From: Candidatus Raymondbacteria bacterium RIFOXYA2_FULL_49_16
GTDB lineage: Bacteria > Fibrobacterota > OXYB2-FULL-49-7 > XYB2-FULL-49-35
DNA: 64,000 nt
NCBI GenBank assembly: GCA_001789205.1
Contig: MFYT01000054.1
Coordinates: 1-64,000, forward strand
Direction: 5' to 3'
Shown here: piece after piece, positions 25,570 to 35,700 of the stretch
Layout of the letters: each line of letters starts with the position of its first letter
Numbering within the stretch: the stretch's first letter is position 1
Program-made: the position numbers and the translations under genes
The notes under the pieces: generated by a model
Told to the model about the DNA's origin: nothing
The model's input: the letters and a program-made list of their open reading frames with translations, nothing else
Databases searched by the model: none

Positions 25570-26967
25570 TCACAGGGAGATGGTATCGCCCAGCGCGGGA
25601 TAGTGGACGTTCATATACCCATTGCTGCGCAGTGCGTCGCGGAACGAGAGCGCCTGCTCGGGTTCACCGTGTACCAGAAAAACGTTCTTCAATTTTTCCG
25701 GGGGTGTCATTCTCACATAGTTGAGCAGGTCACGACGGTCGCCGTGGGCGCTGAAACTGTCCATGGCCTTTATTTTGCAGGCAACACGATGTTCCTCGCC
25801 GAAGATGCGCACTACTTGATTGCCGTCCATGATGCGGCGGGCAAGGGTCTCTTTTGCCGCATAGCCGACAAAAAGAATGAGGTTATTGGGATTGTCTATA
25901 CTATTGCGCAGGTGGTGGAGCACCCTGCCGCCTTCGCACATGCCTGATCCCGCAATGATAATATGGGGAAAGGTGACATGGTTCAGCTTCTTCGACTCCT
26001 CTACATCGGTTATATAGGTGAGTCTCCGGAAGTCAAAAGGATCCTCATGCGAGCTCAGGAAAACACGTTCGGTTTCGCGGTCCATAAGCTCCGGATGGGC
26101 CCGGAATATCTCGGTGGCGTGCATGGCAAGGGGGCTGTCGACATAAATGGGGATTTCAGGAATGCGGTCCTGATTGAAAAGCTTGTGCAGCAGATAGACG
26201 AGAAGCTGGGTGCGTCCCACGGCAAACGAGGGGATGATTATCTTTCCGCCTGTTTTTGTTGTTTCGCGTACAACCGTGGCAAGTTCCTCCTCCACATCTG
26301 CAAACTCGTGATGGTGGCGGTTGCCATACGTGGTTTCAATAATGAGTGCGTCCACATCGCGTACGATATTAGGATCGCGGATGACTGGGATATTTGACCT
26401 GCCGACATCTCCGGAAAACCCGAGCTTGAGGGTCCGGCCCTTTTCGCTGATTTCAAGGAAAACACCCGCGGCGCCCAGTATGTGGCCCGCATCGTAAAAA
26501 GTGACCGAGATCCCGGGCGCCACTGGAAAAGCGATGTCATATTCACGGGAAGTAAAATGTTCCATCGCGGCTTCGGCCTCCTCAGGCGAGTAGAGGGGGA
26601 GGGCGGGGGGCTGGCCGTGCTTTTTGCGTATTTTGTTGACCCATTCAAGGTCCTTTGACTGGAGAAAGGCGGAATCGCGCAGCATGATCTTGCAGAGCTC
26701 GGCTGTTGCTGGCGTGGCGAAGATAAGGCCGCGAAAACCGTGTTTTACCAGGTTCGGAAGGTTTCCCGCGTGGTCCATGTGCGCGTGCGACAACACCACG
26801 GCGTCGATTGCCGCGGGCGGGAAAAGGAATGACATGTTTTTTTCATACGATTCCTGCCTGCGTCCCTGGAAAAGGCCGCATTCGAGCAAAATATTTTTTC
26901 CATTGACAGAAAGAAGAAACTGGGAACCAGTGACCGTCTGGGCGCCGCCGCAAAAACGAATATCCAT
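25570..26967 (-). CDS. MBL-fold/beta-CASP RNA-processing nuclease-like protein
   Basis: A 465-residue metallo-beta-lactamase-fold protein of the beta-CASP (CPSF73/Ysh1-like) group. It has the metal motif HAHMDHAGNLP, DAGHILGAAG, GFSGDVGR, the beta-CASP region with SFAVGRTQ and DSPLA, SGSGMCEGGR, and a C-terminal SFSAHGDR and LVHGEP, so both metal sites and the beta-CASP cap are intact. Relatives are RNA endo/exonucleases, although bacterial substrates for this branch are unclear. The RRM gene upstream on the same strand makes RNA metabolism plausible. GGAG lies before the ATG. Confidence 0.88.
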   Translation of the reverse strand: MDIRFCGGAQTVTGSQFLLSVNGKNILLECGLFQGRRQESYEKNMSFLFPPAAIDAVVLSHAHMDHAGNLPNLVKHGFRGLIFATPATAELCKIMLRDSAFLQSKDLEWVNKIRKKHGQPPALPLYSPEEAEAAMEHFTSREYDIAFPVAPGISVTFYDAGHILGAAGVFLEISEKGRTLKLGFSGDVGRSNIPVIRDPNIVRDVDALIIETTYGNRHHHEFADVEEELATVVRETTKTGGKIIIPSFAVGRTQLLVYLLHKLFNQDRIPEIPIYVDSPLAMHATEIFRAHPELMDRETERVFLSSHEDPFDFRRLTYITDVEESKKLNHVTFPHIIIAGSGMCEGGRVLHHLRNSIDNPNNLILFVGYAAKETLARRIMDGNQVVRIFGEEHRVACKIKAMDSFSAHGDRRDLLNYVRMTPPEKLKNVFLVHGEPEQALSFRDALRSNGYMNVHYPALGDTISL

Positions 26968-27061
26968 AGGGGGACCACTCCTTTGTTTTTCCTAAAAGAA
27001 CCAAACCCGTTGCTTCCCTGCCGCCGGAGGAGCGGCACAAATGCCTGGGGTACGCTTCGGA

Positions 27062-27072
27062 GGGGGGGGGGG
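27062..27072. repeat. Homopolymeric G tract (11 G)
   Basis: An uninterrupted run of eleven G (C on the coding strand of the neighbours) lies 12 bases beyond the RRM gene stop and 95 bases upstream of the MBL gene. Runs of this length are prone to slippage and also to sequencing error. It could vary spacing or a frame that would extend the RRM protein. Confidence 0.9.
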
Positions 27073-27084
27073 AAAACCGAACGG

Positions 27085-27348
27085 TCAGCGGGGACGGTCT
27101 TGACCGTCGTTGCGTTCGCGCGCTTCATTGACGCGAAGGTTGCGGCCGCCCAGTTCGGACCCGTTCGACTTTGCGATTGCGTCGGCGCCGTTTTCCATTT
27201 CAACAAAGCAGAACCCGCGGGGTTTGCCCGTGATACGGTCCTTGATTATATTGACGGAAAGGACTTCACCATACTGGCCGAAGAGGCCTTTTACTTCGTC
27301 TTCGGTTGCGGTGAACGGCAGGTTGCCGACATACAGTTTTGTGCTCAC
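27085..27348 (-). CDS. RNA-binding protein with single RRM
   Basis: An 87-residue protein that is essentially one RNA recognition motif: RNP2 is KLYVGNLPFTAT and RNP1 is GFCFVEME, both complete, followed by a short charged tail (EARERNDGQDRPR). Bacterial single-RRM proteins of this kind are often cold-induced RNA chaperones. Start GTG 27348 is set by GGGAGGT five bases upstream; the apparent TTG at 27360 is part of that ribosome site. A hairpin and a promoter-like pair lie upstream (27388-27458). Confidence 0.92.
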   Translation of the reverse strand: MSTKLYVGNLPFTATEDEVKGLFGQYGEVLSVNIIKDRITGKPRGFCFVEMENGADAIAKSNGSELGGRNLRVNEARERNDGQDRPR

Positions 27349-27387
27349 AAGACCTCCCAAAAAGATGCTTTTAACTTATCCATCGCC

Positions 27388-27408
27388 TTTTTCCCGTATA
27401 GGGAAAAA
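27388..27408 (-). promoter_or_regulatory. 5' leader hairpin of RRM gene
   Basis: TTTTTCCC and GGGAAAAA form an 8-bp stem with a 5-base loop, 40 bases upstream of the RRM start, between the putative promoter and the ribosome site. It could regulate translation (for example with temperature) or be a terminator of the upstream flavoprotein gene; the A/T-rich arms allow either. Confidence 0.45.
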
Positions 27409-27428
27409 TACCTGACCAAGGCCTAAAA

Positions 27429-27458
27429 AGTATAATTATTTCTCCGGCGCAATAGCAA
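27429..27458 (-). promoter_or_regulatory. Possible promoter of RRM gene
   Basis: On the minus strand TTGCTA (27453-27458) and TATACT (27429-27434) are 18 bases apart, about 80 bases upstream of the GTG start. The -10 is a good sigma70 match, the -35 fair. Confidence 0.35.
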
Positions 27459-27476
27459 AAAAAAGCTCTGTTGTCC

Positions 27477-28712
27477 CTATTTGGCAATAGACAAGCCCGC
27501 GCAATACCCCGAGGCAAAGGCGCAGGTAAGGTTGAATCCGCCGCAGGGACCGTCAATATCGAGCACCTCGCCCGCAATATGGAGGCCCGGCGTCTTTTTG
27601 CTTGCAAAGGATTCAGGATCCACACCCGCCAATGCAACGCCGCCGCGAGCGACCATGGCGCCGTCAAACCCGGAAGTCCCGCATACCGTGAAAAAGCAGC
27701 CGGTTAACTGGGAGCAAAAAGTCCTTCGCGCCTGTGAGGTCAAATGGGCGGCGGTGGTTTCGGGTGTGCATCCTGCCTGCGAGCAGAGGAATTGCGCAAA
27801 GGAGCGGGGCATATGGTCCGCAAGAAGGTTTAGCACGGTTTTTCTGGGCAGCCGTTCGTACCATCCATCAAAGCGGTTAAGCCACATTTCCCTGGATGTT
27901 TCGGGAAAGAAGTCTATGGTAAGCAGCACTTTTCCCAGGCGTTCTATTGCCTCGGCAACGCTGCCGGAAATATCGAGTACCGCGGGTCCTGACAAGCCTT
28001 GGTGGGTGAAAAGAAGGGGGCCGGTTGCGGCAAATGCGCGGTATTTTGGCAGGTCTATGGCAACCCGTGCGTGTTCGAACGATGCGCCAGCGCATGATGC
28101 GACCCATGGTTCCTCTGTTTTCAGGGGCACAAGCGCTGGCAGCGGCGTCTTTATCGCATGACCAGCCTGGCGGCAGAGGGTGTATCCGCTCTCATTGCCC
28201 CCAAGATCGGGACGCGCCATACTGCCGGTTGCCACAACCACATTTTTAGCTTTAAAAAAAGTTGATCCAGATGCCACACCGGTTACAATGCCGGCTTCAA
28301 TGACCAGGGTGTCTATTTTTGTATGCGTCCGTATCTCAACCCCGGCCCGGGTACAGGCTGTCACCAGCGCGCCAAGTATGTCCGCGGCTTTTTCTGAAGC
28401 AGGATACACATGAAAGGTGTCGGGCGACATGTGTTCAACGCCGCATGATTTGAAAAACTCGATGATCGCCTCTGGTCCAAAGACGCCAAGCGCCTGGGCC
28501 ATGAACCGTCCCTGTCGTCCCAGCCTGGGCCAGAACTCATCGACCCCAAGCGTGTTGGTAAAGTTGCAGCGTCCTCCACCCGAGACAAGAATTTTTGCAC
28601 CGGGCCGCGCGTTTTGCTCAAAGACAATGGTTTTTTTGCCCGCCCGCGCCGCAATGAGCGCTGCCATGAGGCCAGCAGGCCCTGCACCGGCGACAATGCA
28701 GTCGTAGGTCAT
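27477..28712 (-). CDS. HI0933/YhiN-type FAD flavoprotein
   Basis: A 411-residue flavin-dependent oxidoreductase-like protein. It begins with the dinucleotide motif IVAGAGPAGLMAALIAARAG, and has SGGGRCNFTN, the ATGSMARPDLGGNESGY segment and the C-terminal LHIAGEVLDIDGPCGGFNL that defines the HI0933 family. The biochemical role of the family is not settled. ATG 28712 overlaps the glpK stop by 4 bases, so translation is coupled; the longer frame upstream lies inside glpK. Confidence 0.9.
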   Translation of the reverse strand: MTYDCIVAGAGPAGLMAALIAARAGKKTIVFEQNARPGAKILVSGGGRCNFTNTLGVDEFWPRLGRQGRFMAQALGVFGPEAIIEFFKSCGVEHMSPDTFHVYPASEKAADILGALVTACTRAGVEIRTHTKIDTLVIEAGIVTGVASGSTFFKAKNVVVATGSMARPDLGGNESGYTLCRQAGHAIKTPLPALVPLKTEEPWVASCAGASFEHARVAIDLPKYRAFAATGPLLFTHQGLSGPAVLDISGSVAEAIERLGKVLLTIDFFPETSREMWLNRFDGWYERLPRKTVLNLLADHMPRSFAQFLCSQAGCTPETTAAHLTSQARRTFCSQLTGCFFTVCGTSGFDGAMVARGGVALAGVDPESFASKKTPGLHIAGEVLDIDGPCGGFNLTCAFASGYCAGLSIAK

Positions 28713-30160
28713 ACCGTAACCGCCTGTCGCAGGGCCCTGCGCCACCCCGATACAAGCGCTGCGCGCGTCCTGTTCTTCATTGCGGGGACAAAAACACGGT
28801 CTATTGATTTGTGCGCAAAAAGGGCCTCGTGCGTTTTCCACACGCCCGCTTTGAGGCCAGCCAGGTATGCCGCGCCAAGTGAAGTTGATTCTATGACAGT
28901 GGGACGCACCACGGATTTTCCCAGGATGTCCGCCTGAAACTGCATGAGAAAATCGTTTGCGCTTGCCCCGCCATCAACAGCAAGGCTTTTGACCGCAATG
29001 GCGGTTTCGCGTTCCATGGCCTCCAGCACATCGAGGGTCTGGTATGCCATTGATTCGAGCGCCGCCCGTATAATGTGGTTTCTGTTTGCGCCGCGCGTTA
29101 ACCCGGCAAGAATTCCCCGGGCCTCCATGTTCCAGTGGGGCGCGCCCAGGCCCACAAAGGCGGGCACCAGATAGACGCCGTTGGTATTTTCCACCGCCCG
29201 CGCTGCGGCCTCACTTTCGGATGCCGTGTTCAGCAGCTTCAGTTCATCGCGCAGCCACTGGATGGCCGCGCCCGCGATAAATATTGATCCTTCGAGCGCG
29301 TAGCACGGATTTCCCTTGCCATTAACCGCCAGGGTAGTGATGAGGCCCTTTGTCGAGTGCACCGGCACGTCTCCGGTGTTCATAACAGCGAAGCAGCCAG
29401 TGCCATAGGTGTTTTTTATGCTTCCTTTTTCAAAGCACGTCTGGCCAAAGAGCGCCGCCTGCTGGTCGCCCGCGACACCAAAGACGGGCGCCCCGCGGAT
29501 CTGAGGCAGAGATTCAACGATACCGTAGTCATCGATGGATTTTTTAACCTGGGGCAACAGGGCGGGAAATATGTTCATGAGGTCGCACAGTTCCTGGTCC
29601 CACTTTTTAGCGTGGATGTTGAAAAGCATGGTACGCGACGCATTGGTGAAGTCCGTGGCATGCGTTTTTCCGCCTGTCAATTTCCAGACGAGCCAGGTGT
29701 CAATTGTCCCAAAAAGCAGGCCTTCTTGGTATCCGCCGATCGCGTCCAGGATCCACTGGATTTTTGTCCCTGAAAAATAGGCGTCAACCGGCAGGCCGGT
29801 CCTTTCCCTAATGAACGGTTCGTGCTGTTTCAGGCGCGCGCACTGGTCCGCGGTGCGCCTGCACTGCCAAACAATGGCGTTATGCACCGGTGTTCCGGTT
29901 TTTTTATCCCACATAACAGTGGTTTCACGCTGGTTGGTGATACCGAGGGCAGCGATGCGTTTGGCGCGTTCGGGCGTGCAGATTTCAGCGACAGTCTCTT
30001 GCACGGTTTTCCAGATTTCAAGCGGATCGTGTTCGACCCAGCCGGGTTTCGGGAAGATTTGCCTGAATTCACGATAGGCCTTTGCCACGGGCGCGCCGGA
30101 TTCTTCGTACAAGACAGTGGTGGTGCCGGTTGTTCCTTGGTCAATGGCGAGGACATACAT
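28709..30160 (-). CDS. glpK: Glycerol kinase
   Basis: Phosphorylates glycerol to sn-glycerol-3-phosphate. The 483-residue FGGY kinase has DQGTTGTTTVLYE at the N-terminus, TNQRETTVMWDKKTG, the KNTYGTGCFAVMNTG region and AVDGGASANDFLMQFQADIL near the end, all matching GlpK. ATG 30160 gives the usual start MYVLAIDQGTT. No glpF or glpD is nearby; it follows a GH42-like gene by 66 bases and is coupled to the flavoprotein gene downstream. Confidence 0.95.
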   Translation of the reverse strand: MYVLAIDQGTTGTTTVLYEESGAPVAKAYREFRQIFPKPGWVEHDPLEIWKTVQETVAEICTPERAKRIAALGITNQRETTVMWDKKTGTPVHNAIVWQCRRTADQCARLKQHEPFIRERTGLPVDAYFSGTKIQWILDAIGGYQEGLLFGTIDTWLVWKLTGGKTHATDFTNASRTMLFNIHAKKWDQELCDLMNIFPALLPQVKKSIDDYGIVESLPQIRGAPVFGVAGDQQAALFGQTCFEKGSIKNTYGTGCFAVMNTGDVPVHSTKGLITTLAVNGKGNPCYALEGSIFIAGAAIQWLRDELKLLNTASESEAAARAVENTNGVYLVPAFVGLGAPHWNMEARGILAGLTRGANRNHIIRAALESMAYQTLDVLEAMERETAIAVKSLAVDGGASANDFLMQFQADILGKSVVRPTVIESTSLGAAYLAGLKAGVWKTHEALFAHKSIDRVFVPAMKNRTRAALVSGWRRALRQAVTV

Positions 30161-30226
30161 GGTGAAAATATACTCAATATGGGCGGTGTCTCGATATGCT
30201 GCGCTACTCGACAACCGCCCTGGCGG

Positions 30227-32263
30227 CTATTCTTTGAGACCCACGGAAAGGCCTTCGACCGAGCGCGGGGGAAGAACGCAGGAGATCTGCAACTGTTTGC
30301 CGCAGCGCGCTATTTTGATCCGCGCTGAGTCAAACAACAGCGCCACCTTGCCCTGGGCCGGGACGCGCACTACCGCGGTCTGCCGGGTGCGGCCGTAATT
30401 AACCAGGCCTATGAGCATTCCCTTGCCAGTACTGATCACGCATTCTACATCCGGTCCCTTGGCAACAACCCTGTACGTGGAATCAAGGCGGAGGGAGATG
30501 GCCTTGTCAACAATCCCAGAGATTTTTTTATTGGATATAGCAAGGCCAAAGGGCGTTGCGCAGTAAAGCGTTGAGCAGGTAGCGGCGACAAGGGTGTCGC
30601 CCTGTTTGGTTTTTAAAAGCGGTTTGGCACCGAGCAGCGCTATGCGGCTGAACCGTTCCGCGTTTACCCCCGGGTCGTCATAAGGGGAGAAAAAGTCGGT
30701 CTCCTCATATCCGAAAAGGCCGGAAAGCCCCGCAGGTGGGCGCTCGCACGCGAAGCCGTTTTCATCGACCACTGCGAATCTGCCGTCGGCTATGACAAAG
30801 CCGCCGCGTTCAATAAACCGCCGCAGCGCGGCCGCGTGGGCCGCGGCAAGCATTGATTGGAATGGGACAATGAGCACACGGAGACGGGAAAAAGGTTCTG
30901 TGTGCAGATCGTCGGCCTGGAGCACTGATGGCGTGACGCCTTTTTGCCACAAGAAACGGTACCATCCGGCAAAGGAGGCGCGATAGAGCCCTTTTTCGTC
31001 CGGAAGGACCATGTCCGTGAAACGGTCGCACACGGGACTATACAGTATTCCAACGCCGTTGTCGATAATGCGGCGGCCCGTGAAAAGGCCCGGATGTTTT
31101 TCGAGCACGCGCGCCAGCGCGGAGGCCTGGGCGGCGCGTTCGTTGGGAGTTCCGTCGAGCGCGGTCATTCCCCTGCCGCCAACCTGGAAGCCGCGGATAA
31201 AGGGGTTCCATTTCCAGTATATGAGGCCTTCAATGCCGTGAACAAAGGCTTGCCATGTCCAGAGAAGGATTTCATCGAACACGGACGAATTACGCGCAAG
31301 AAGGGTCTGGTTGTGTGTCTGGAGCTCTGAGACCATGACCGGCTTGCCGCTGCTCAGGCTGCCCGCACACACGCCTGCGCGGTAGATCTGTGAAACCGTG
31401 CAAGGGTTTTCGCGCAGCCGCACGTCCCAGCTCTGTGGATAGACGCTCAAGCCAAAGACATCGACCGCGCGCGACACCTGCCAGTCATCGTTTCCCAGTT
31501 CCGTGGTGTCAAACGTTGTCATGGACCATTCATTATCTGCAATGACCAGGCGGCCGGGATCAGCTTCGTGCACCACCATTTTCCATCGTTCAACCAGCGA
31601 GATGATGGCGCTGGCCCGGAAATCCTCAAAATCGAGCTGGGGACGGAGCGACGTCCATTTGCTGTATGCGTAGGAAAAGGTCGCAGGGTCGATCTGGCTG
31701 AAATCAGTAAAAAACCTGCCCCAGATTGTATTCAACTTTTTGATTGAGCCGTATTTTTTCTTGAGCCATTCCCTGAAGGCGTTGACAGCAAGGGGATCGG
31801 CGGAGTGCAGATTGACCTCGTTAAAGAGGTCATAAGCCCAGAGGGCCGGATGGTCCTTGAAATGCTGGGCGACCGCGCGGACATAGCTGTCAATGGCGCC
31901 CGCCACCTGGGGGTGGAAGTAATTGAGCCAGTGGCGCGCCTTGGGGCTTGCCACACAGTGTTCAGTTCCAAAAGCATGGTCAGGTCCATATTGGAAGGCC
32001 GGGTTTTGGCCCTCGAGTTCGAGGATGACCCGCAGGTTGAGACGCGCGCATTCGTCCATGACGCGATCAACGGAATCAAAAGCGATGGAAACACCGTCAG
32101 CGCTGTCCCACCTGCTTATGGGCGGCCAGAGTACCACGGTGTTGAGCCCGGCCTTGGCCATGGCTTCAAGGTCCTTTTTTCTGCGCTCAAAGGGGAGGGC
32201 TTCTTCTATGAGGTAGACCGCGCCCAACAGGGGCTTGTCGAGATGGGGTAGGTGTGTGCGCAT
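30227..32263 (-). CDS. GH42-like beta-galactosidase family protein
   Basis: A 678-residue protein with an N-terminal TIM barrel (about 10-390), a central GATase1-like domain (about 415-560; VLIVPFQSMLAAAHAAALRRF) and a small C-terminal beta domain, the GH42 layout. Candidate catalytic residues are Glu in YDLFNEVN (acid/base) and Glu in VMVSELQTH (nucleophile). There is no signal peptide, so it probably acts on imported oligosaccharides in the cytoplasm. Similarity to GH42 is by architecture; GH5/GH39-like specificity cannot be excluded. It is 6 bases after the CBM48 gene, in the same operon. Confidence 0.75.
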   Translation of the reverse strand: MRTHLPHLDKPLLGAVYLIEEALPFERRKKDLEAMAKAGLNTVVLWPPISRWDSADGVSIAFDSVDRVMDECARLNLRVILELEGQNPAFQYGPDHAFGTEHCVASPKARHWLNYFHPQVAGAIDSYVRAVAQHFKDHPALWAYDLFNEVNLHSADPLAVNAFREWLKKKYGSIKKLNTIWGRFFTDFSQIDPATFSYAYSKWTSLRPQLDFEDFRASAIISLVERWKMVVHEADPGRLVIADNEWSMTTFDTTELGNDDWQVSRAVDVFGLSVYPQSWDVRLRENPCTVSQIYRAGVCAGSLSSGKPVMVSELQTHNQTLLARNSSVFDEILLWTWQAFVHGIEGLIYWKWNPFIRGFQVGGRGMTALDGTPNERAAQASALARVLEKHPGLFTGRRIIDNGVGILYSPVCDRFTDMVLPDEKGLYRASFAGWYRFLWQKGVTPSVLQADDLHTEPFSRLRVLIVPFQSMLAAAHAAALRRFIERGGFVIADGRFAVVDENGFACERPPAGLSGLFGYEETDFFSPYDDPGVNAERFSRIALLGAKPLLKTKQGDTLVAATCSTLYCATPFGLAISNKKISGIVDKAISLRLDSTYRVVAKGPDVECVISTGKGMLIGLVNYGRTRQTAVVRVPAQGKVALLFDSARIKIARCGKQLQISCVLPPRSVEGLSVGLKE

Positions 32264-32269
32264 GCGGGA

Positions 32270-32575
32270 TCAGGCGTCTATGACCGAATTATCGCAATTT
32301 GAAAATGACGAATAGGCGTAGGCGTCCGCGTCTTCCTCATTGTACCAGTTGCCGTGAGCCACATATTTGAACTGGTATTCCTTGTTGATAGGGAGATCTA
32401 TGGTAAGCGTAAATGTTCCATCCTTTCCTTTTTTCATGATATGAGCAGTCTGGTTCCATCCATTGAAATCGCCCGCCACCGCGACAGAGGGTGCGTTTGC
32501 CACAGTGTGGGGCAAGAGGAAAAACGTCACCCTGCATACTGGCTTGTCTTTAAGGTATTCCTTCTTCATGCTCAT
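32270..32575 (-). CDS. Solitary CBM48 (glycogen-binding-type) protein, copy 1
   Basis: A 101-residue protein consisting only of an isoamylase-N/AMPK-beta-type CBM48 domain: SVAVAGDFNGWNQTAHIMKK, then GTFTLTIDLP, YQFKYVAHGNWYNEEDADAYAYSSF. The WN pair and the aromatic residues that stack on alpha-glucans are present. It has no enzyme domain or signal. A paralogue lies at 41374-41682. It is the first gene behind a strong promoter (32638-32666) with AGGAGG before the ATG, and leads into the GH42-like gene. A sugar-sensing or scaffold role is inference. Confidence 0.85.
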   Translation of the reverse strand: MSMKKEYLKDKPVCRVTFFLLPHTVANAPSVAVAGDFNGWNQTAHIMKKGKDGTFTLTIDLPINKEYQFKYVAHGNWYNEEDADAYAYSSFSNCDNSVIDA

Positions 32576-32637
32576 ATCAGCCTCCTGATGGTTTTATGCC
32601 CGCGTATTTCCACTGATCCCTTGCCCCCCTTTATATT

Positions 32638-32666
32638 AAATTATATTAATCAATGGGTTATGTCAA
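32638..32666 (-). promoter_or_regulatory. Promoter of CBM48-GH42 operon
   Basis: On the minus strand a perfect TTGACA (32661-32666) is followed by TAATTT with 17-base spacing (32638-32643), or an exact TATAAT with 15-base spacing (32640-32645), about 63 bases upstream of the CBM48 start. The surrounding 166-base gap (32576-32741) holds nothing else obvious. Confidence 0.65.
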
Positions 32667-32741
32667 TAGTTTTACCAACAGCTTTAAGCCTTCGCTGCCT
32701 CACGAAACAATATTTTTTGCTGCCACGAAAGCTCTTTCTTT

Positions 32742-35700
32742 TTATTTCAGGACAAGTGTTTTGATTTCAAAGGGGGTAAACGAGAGCTTGCATGAATGGT
32801 TGCGTACTGCCACGTTTGTTTCAGGCTGCTCGAGCATGTTTGCCTCGGCGGCTGTTGCAAGCGGCAGGTCCCACGAGAGGACGGTTGTTGCGTGGGCGCC
32901 CATGGTTTCATAGAGGCGCACCACAATGGCGTCCGTGTCCTCAGCCTTTTTCACGGTTTCAATTTTCACGGTGCCTTGTGTCAAGGCGAACGAACGGCGC
33001 AGAGGCGTTGCCGGCGGCCGCGCAACAGGATGGACAATTGCGGGCGTATTGAGTTCGTGCGCCTTGTGCAGCACGTCCGAATGGGTCAGGTCACCCGTGT
33101 GCGGATAGTAGGCATAGGTGAATTCATGCACGCCAATATCGGCGGTCTCGTCCGGGTTCACGGGGCTGCGCAGCAGGGAAAGCTCAATAGCGTTGCCGGG
33201 ACAGCAGTGGCCGAACTTGGAATCGTTCAAGAGGGCGAGCCCAAAATCAGTACTTGATAAATCAGCAAACCTGTGGGCGCACACCTCAAAACGCGCCTGG
33301 TCCCACGAGGTGTTCTGGTGGGTGGGCCTGCGCACCACGCCGTATTGCACCTCGTAGCTTGCCTCGAGCGGCTGGAGCGCGGCCGCGGCGTGCACTTTGA
33401 GCAGCTTGTGACGTTCGTTCCAGGTAACACGGTTTTTGATTGTCACAAGCTTTGATTTTTCGCACAGGGAAATCTCCTGCTCTATGACAGACGCGCCCAC
33501 AGTCAGTTTTTGGCGCACGGTGACACGCAGGGGTGTTTTTTCGACGATGCTCCGCGATACCAGCGTTGCCTGGACCGGTTTGGTTTCCTTGTAGTAGTGG
33601 CTCACGTCCCAGGCGTCCCATTCATAGGGGATGTCTTCCCAAAGGAGCAGGTGGTTCGCCGCTCCCTGGAGCATTTCCCGTTTAAGCTCCTTGTCGAACA
33701 AAGAGACAATTGTCCCGTTGGCACCAAGGCGTACGCGTACCAGACTGTTTTCGAGCAGCGATTCTCTGACAGTGAGGGTGCTGATGATTGGTTCGGGCGG
33801 CGTGCGTACCAGGTGGACCGCCGCGTATCCCATGGAGGGGAGCGTGACGCGTACCTGCAGGGAATTGCCTTTTTTTATGCAGGGCAGCAGCATGCCGTCA
33901 GGCCCGGAAGCAGACCAGGGGCCGTTATCCGGGAGGGGCAGGGTGAGGGTGGCTGCGCGCTGCCAGGAGAGGGTGTTCCATACCGCAAAGAAATGCGCGC
34001 GCGCGGCAGGCGCACCGTGGAGCGCGCGCAAAGCGCGACCAGTAATCTCATTGAGCTCGTTGTGGCATTCCTCGTATAGCGCGTGGGCGTCCTTGTAGAC
34101 CCAGGCAATGGATGAACCAGGGATAATGTCGTGGAACTGGTTGAGCAGCACTTTTTTCCACGTTTTTTCAAGCTGTGCTTTTGGGTATTTGGCGGGCGCG
34201 ATCGCACAAAAAAACTCGGCGTTTCTGAGTTTGTGTTCGAGCGCGCGGTTCTGCTTTTTTACCAGGGCTTGTGTTGTATACGTGCCGCGATGGAGTTCGA
34301 GATAGAGCTCGCCTTTCCAGACGGGAAGTTTTTTTTCCGGAATGGCGGCCATTGTCTTGAAAAAGTCCTTTGCAAAGGAAAAAGTGAAGCGCGGCACGCC
34401 CTCGCTATTTTTCTGGCAAAGGCCGAATTCGATGTGTTTGCGCGAGGGGCCGCCGCCGCCGTCGCCAACGCCGTAGAGTTGGAGAAAGGCGCTGGTAATG
34501 TCGGCCTGGCTGAAGCGGTCCTGGGCCGCCATGAGCTCTTGCGGCTTGTTGGTGGCGTTGTAGCCGTGGGCAGGAAGGAAATGAGTCAAAATACCCGTGC
34601 CATCGATGCCAATCCAGTTAAAGGTATAATGGGGGAAAGGATTGCTCTCGTTCCACGAGATTTTTTGGGTCATAAAATAGTTGACCCCGCATTTTTTCAG
34701 GATCTGCGGCAGGGCCGCTGAATAGCCGAAGACATCGGGAAGCCAGAGGTTATCCACAACAACGCCGAACTCCTGTTTGAAGAACCGTTTGCCATAGAGG
34801 CACTGGCGCACCAGGGATTCGCCGCCTGTGATGTTGGTATCGGCCTCAACCCACATGACACCCTGGCATTCAAGCCGCTTTTTCGCCACAGCCTGTTTCA
34901 CGCGTGCGTAGAGCGTTGGGTACTGCTCTTTCATCCACTGGAAAAGTTGCGGCTGCGATGCGCCGAATTTGTACTGCGGGTATTCGTCCATGAGTTTGAG
35001 CGCAGTGGAAAAGGTGCGGCCGCCCTTGCGGATGGTTTCGCGTATTGGCCAGAGCCAGCCAAGGTCGAGGTGCGCATGACCAATGCCATATGCCGTGAGC
35101 GCGCTTGAGGCGGCGGGTATGGCGAGCAACTTTTTCGTTATCGCAAGACACGCATCAACGCCCTTGCCTTCGGCATAGGCATTGGCCGCCTCGTTGAGGC
35201 CAAAGAGGAGGCGTTTTCTGCGTACCGACTGTTCAGGCAACCCGAGCATGAGATCTTCGAGCACGGTAAGATCGATATCAAGAGCCCATGCCTTGCGGTC
35301 CACCACGGCAAGGGAACACAGATTGAGCCGGTACACCACCTCCCGCTGATTGCCAAAAAGCCCTGTTCCAGCGGCCTCGACCAAAAGGGACACACGCTCG
35401 CTGCCGCGCGCTTTTTTAAACAGGGGATACAAGCGTTTTTGCGCGTTTTTTAGCGGCCATCCATATTCAAACTTGCCTGTAAGGCCCATGTCGGGTGCCC
35501 CATTTTTCCATACGCACGCTTCGCCGCCCGTATCGATAAGCGCCGCGATCTCTTTACCCGTCCACGCCTTGGGCACCTGTCCCTTGAACGTGAACCAGGC
35601 AGAGGCCCATTTGGGTCCCCATTTCGAGCCTATTGCTATGGGATGGAACCGGGTCTTGAGCGCCTGCGCGTAGGGAATGGGATTTTTTTTGTCGACCACG

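Noticed and set aside
26745-27206. RRM protein extended through the poly-C tract in another frame
   Set aside because: The RRM frame has a normal stop before the tract, and the alternative frame has no family support; kept only as part of the G-tract observation.
34860-34880. TGTTTCACGCGTG in the mannosidase gene as a third parS
   Set aside because: Only the left half matches; the palindrome continues differently (CGTGCG rather than TGAAAC), so ParB binding is unlikely.
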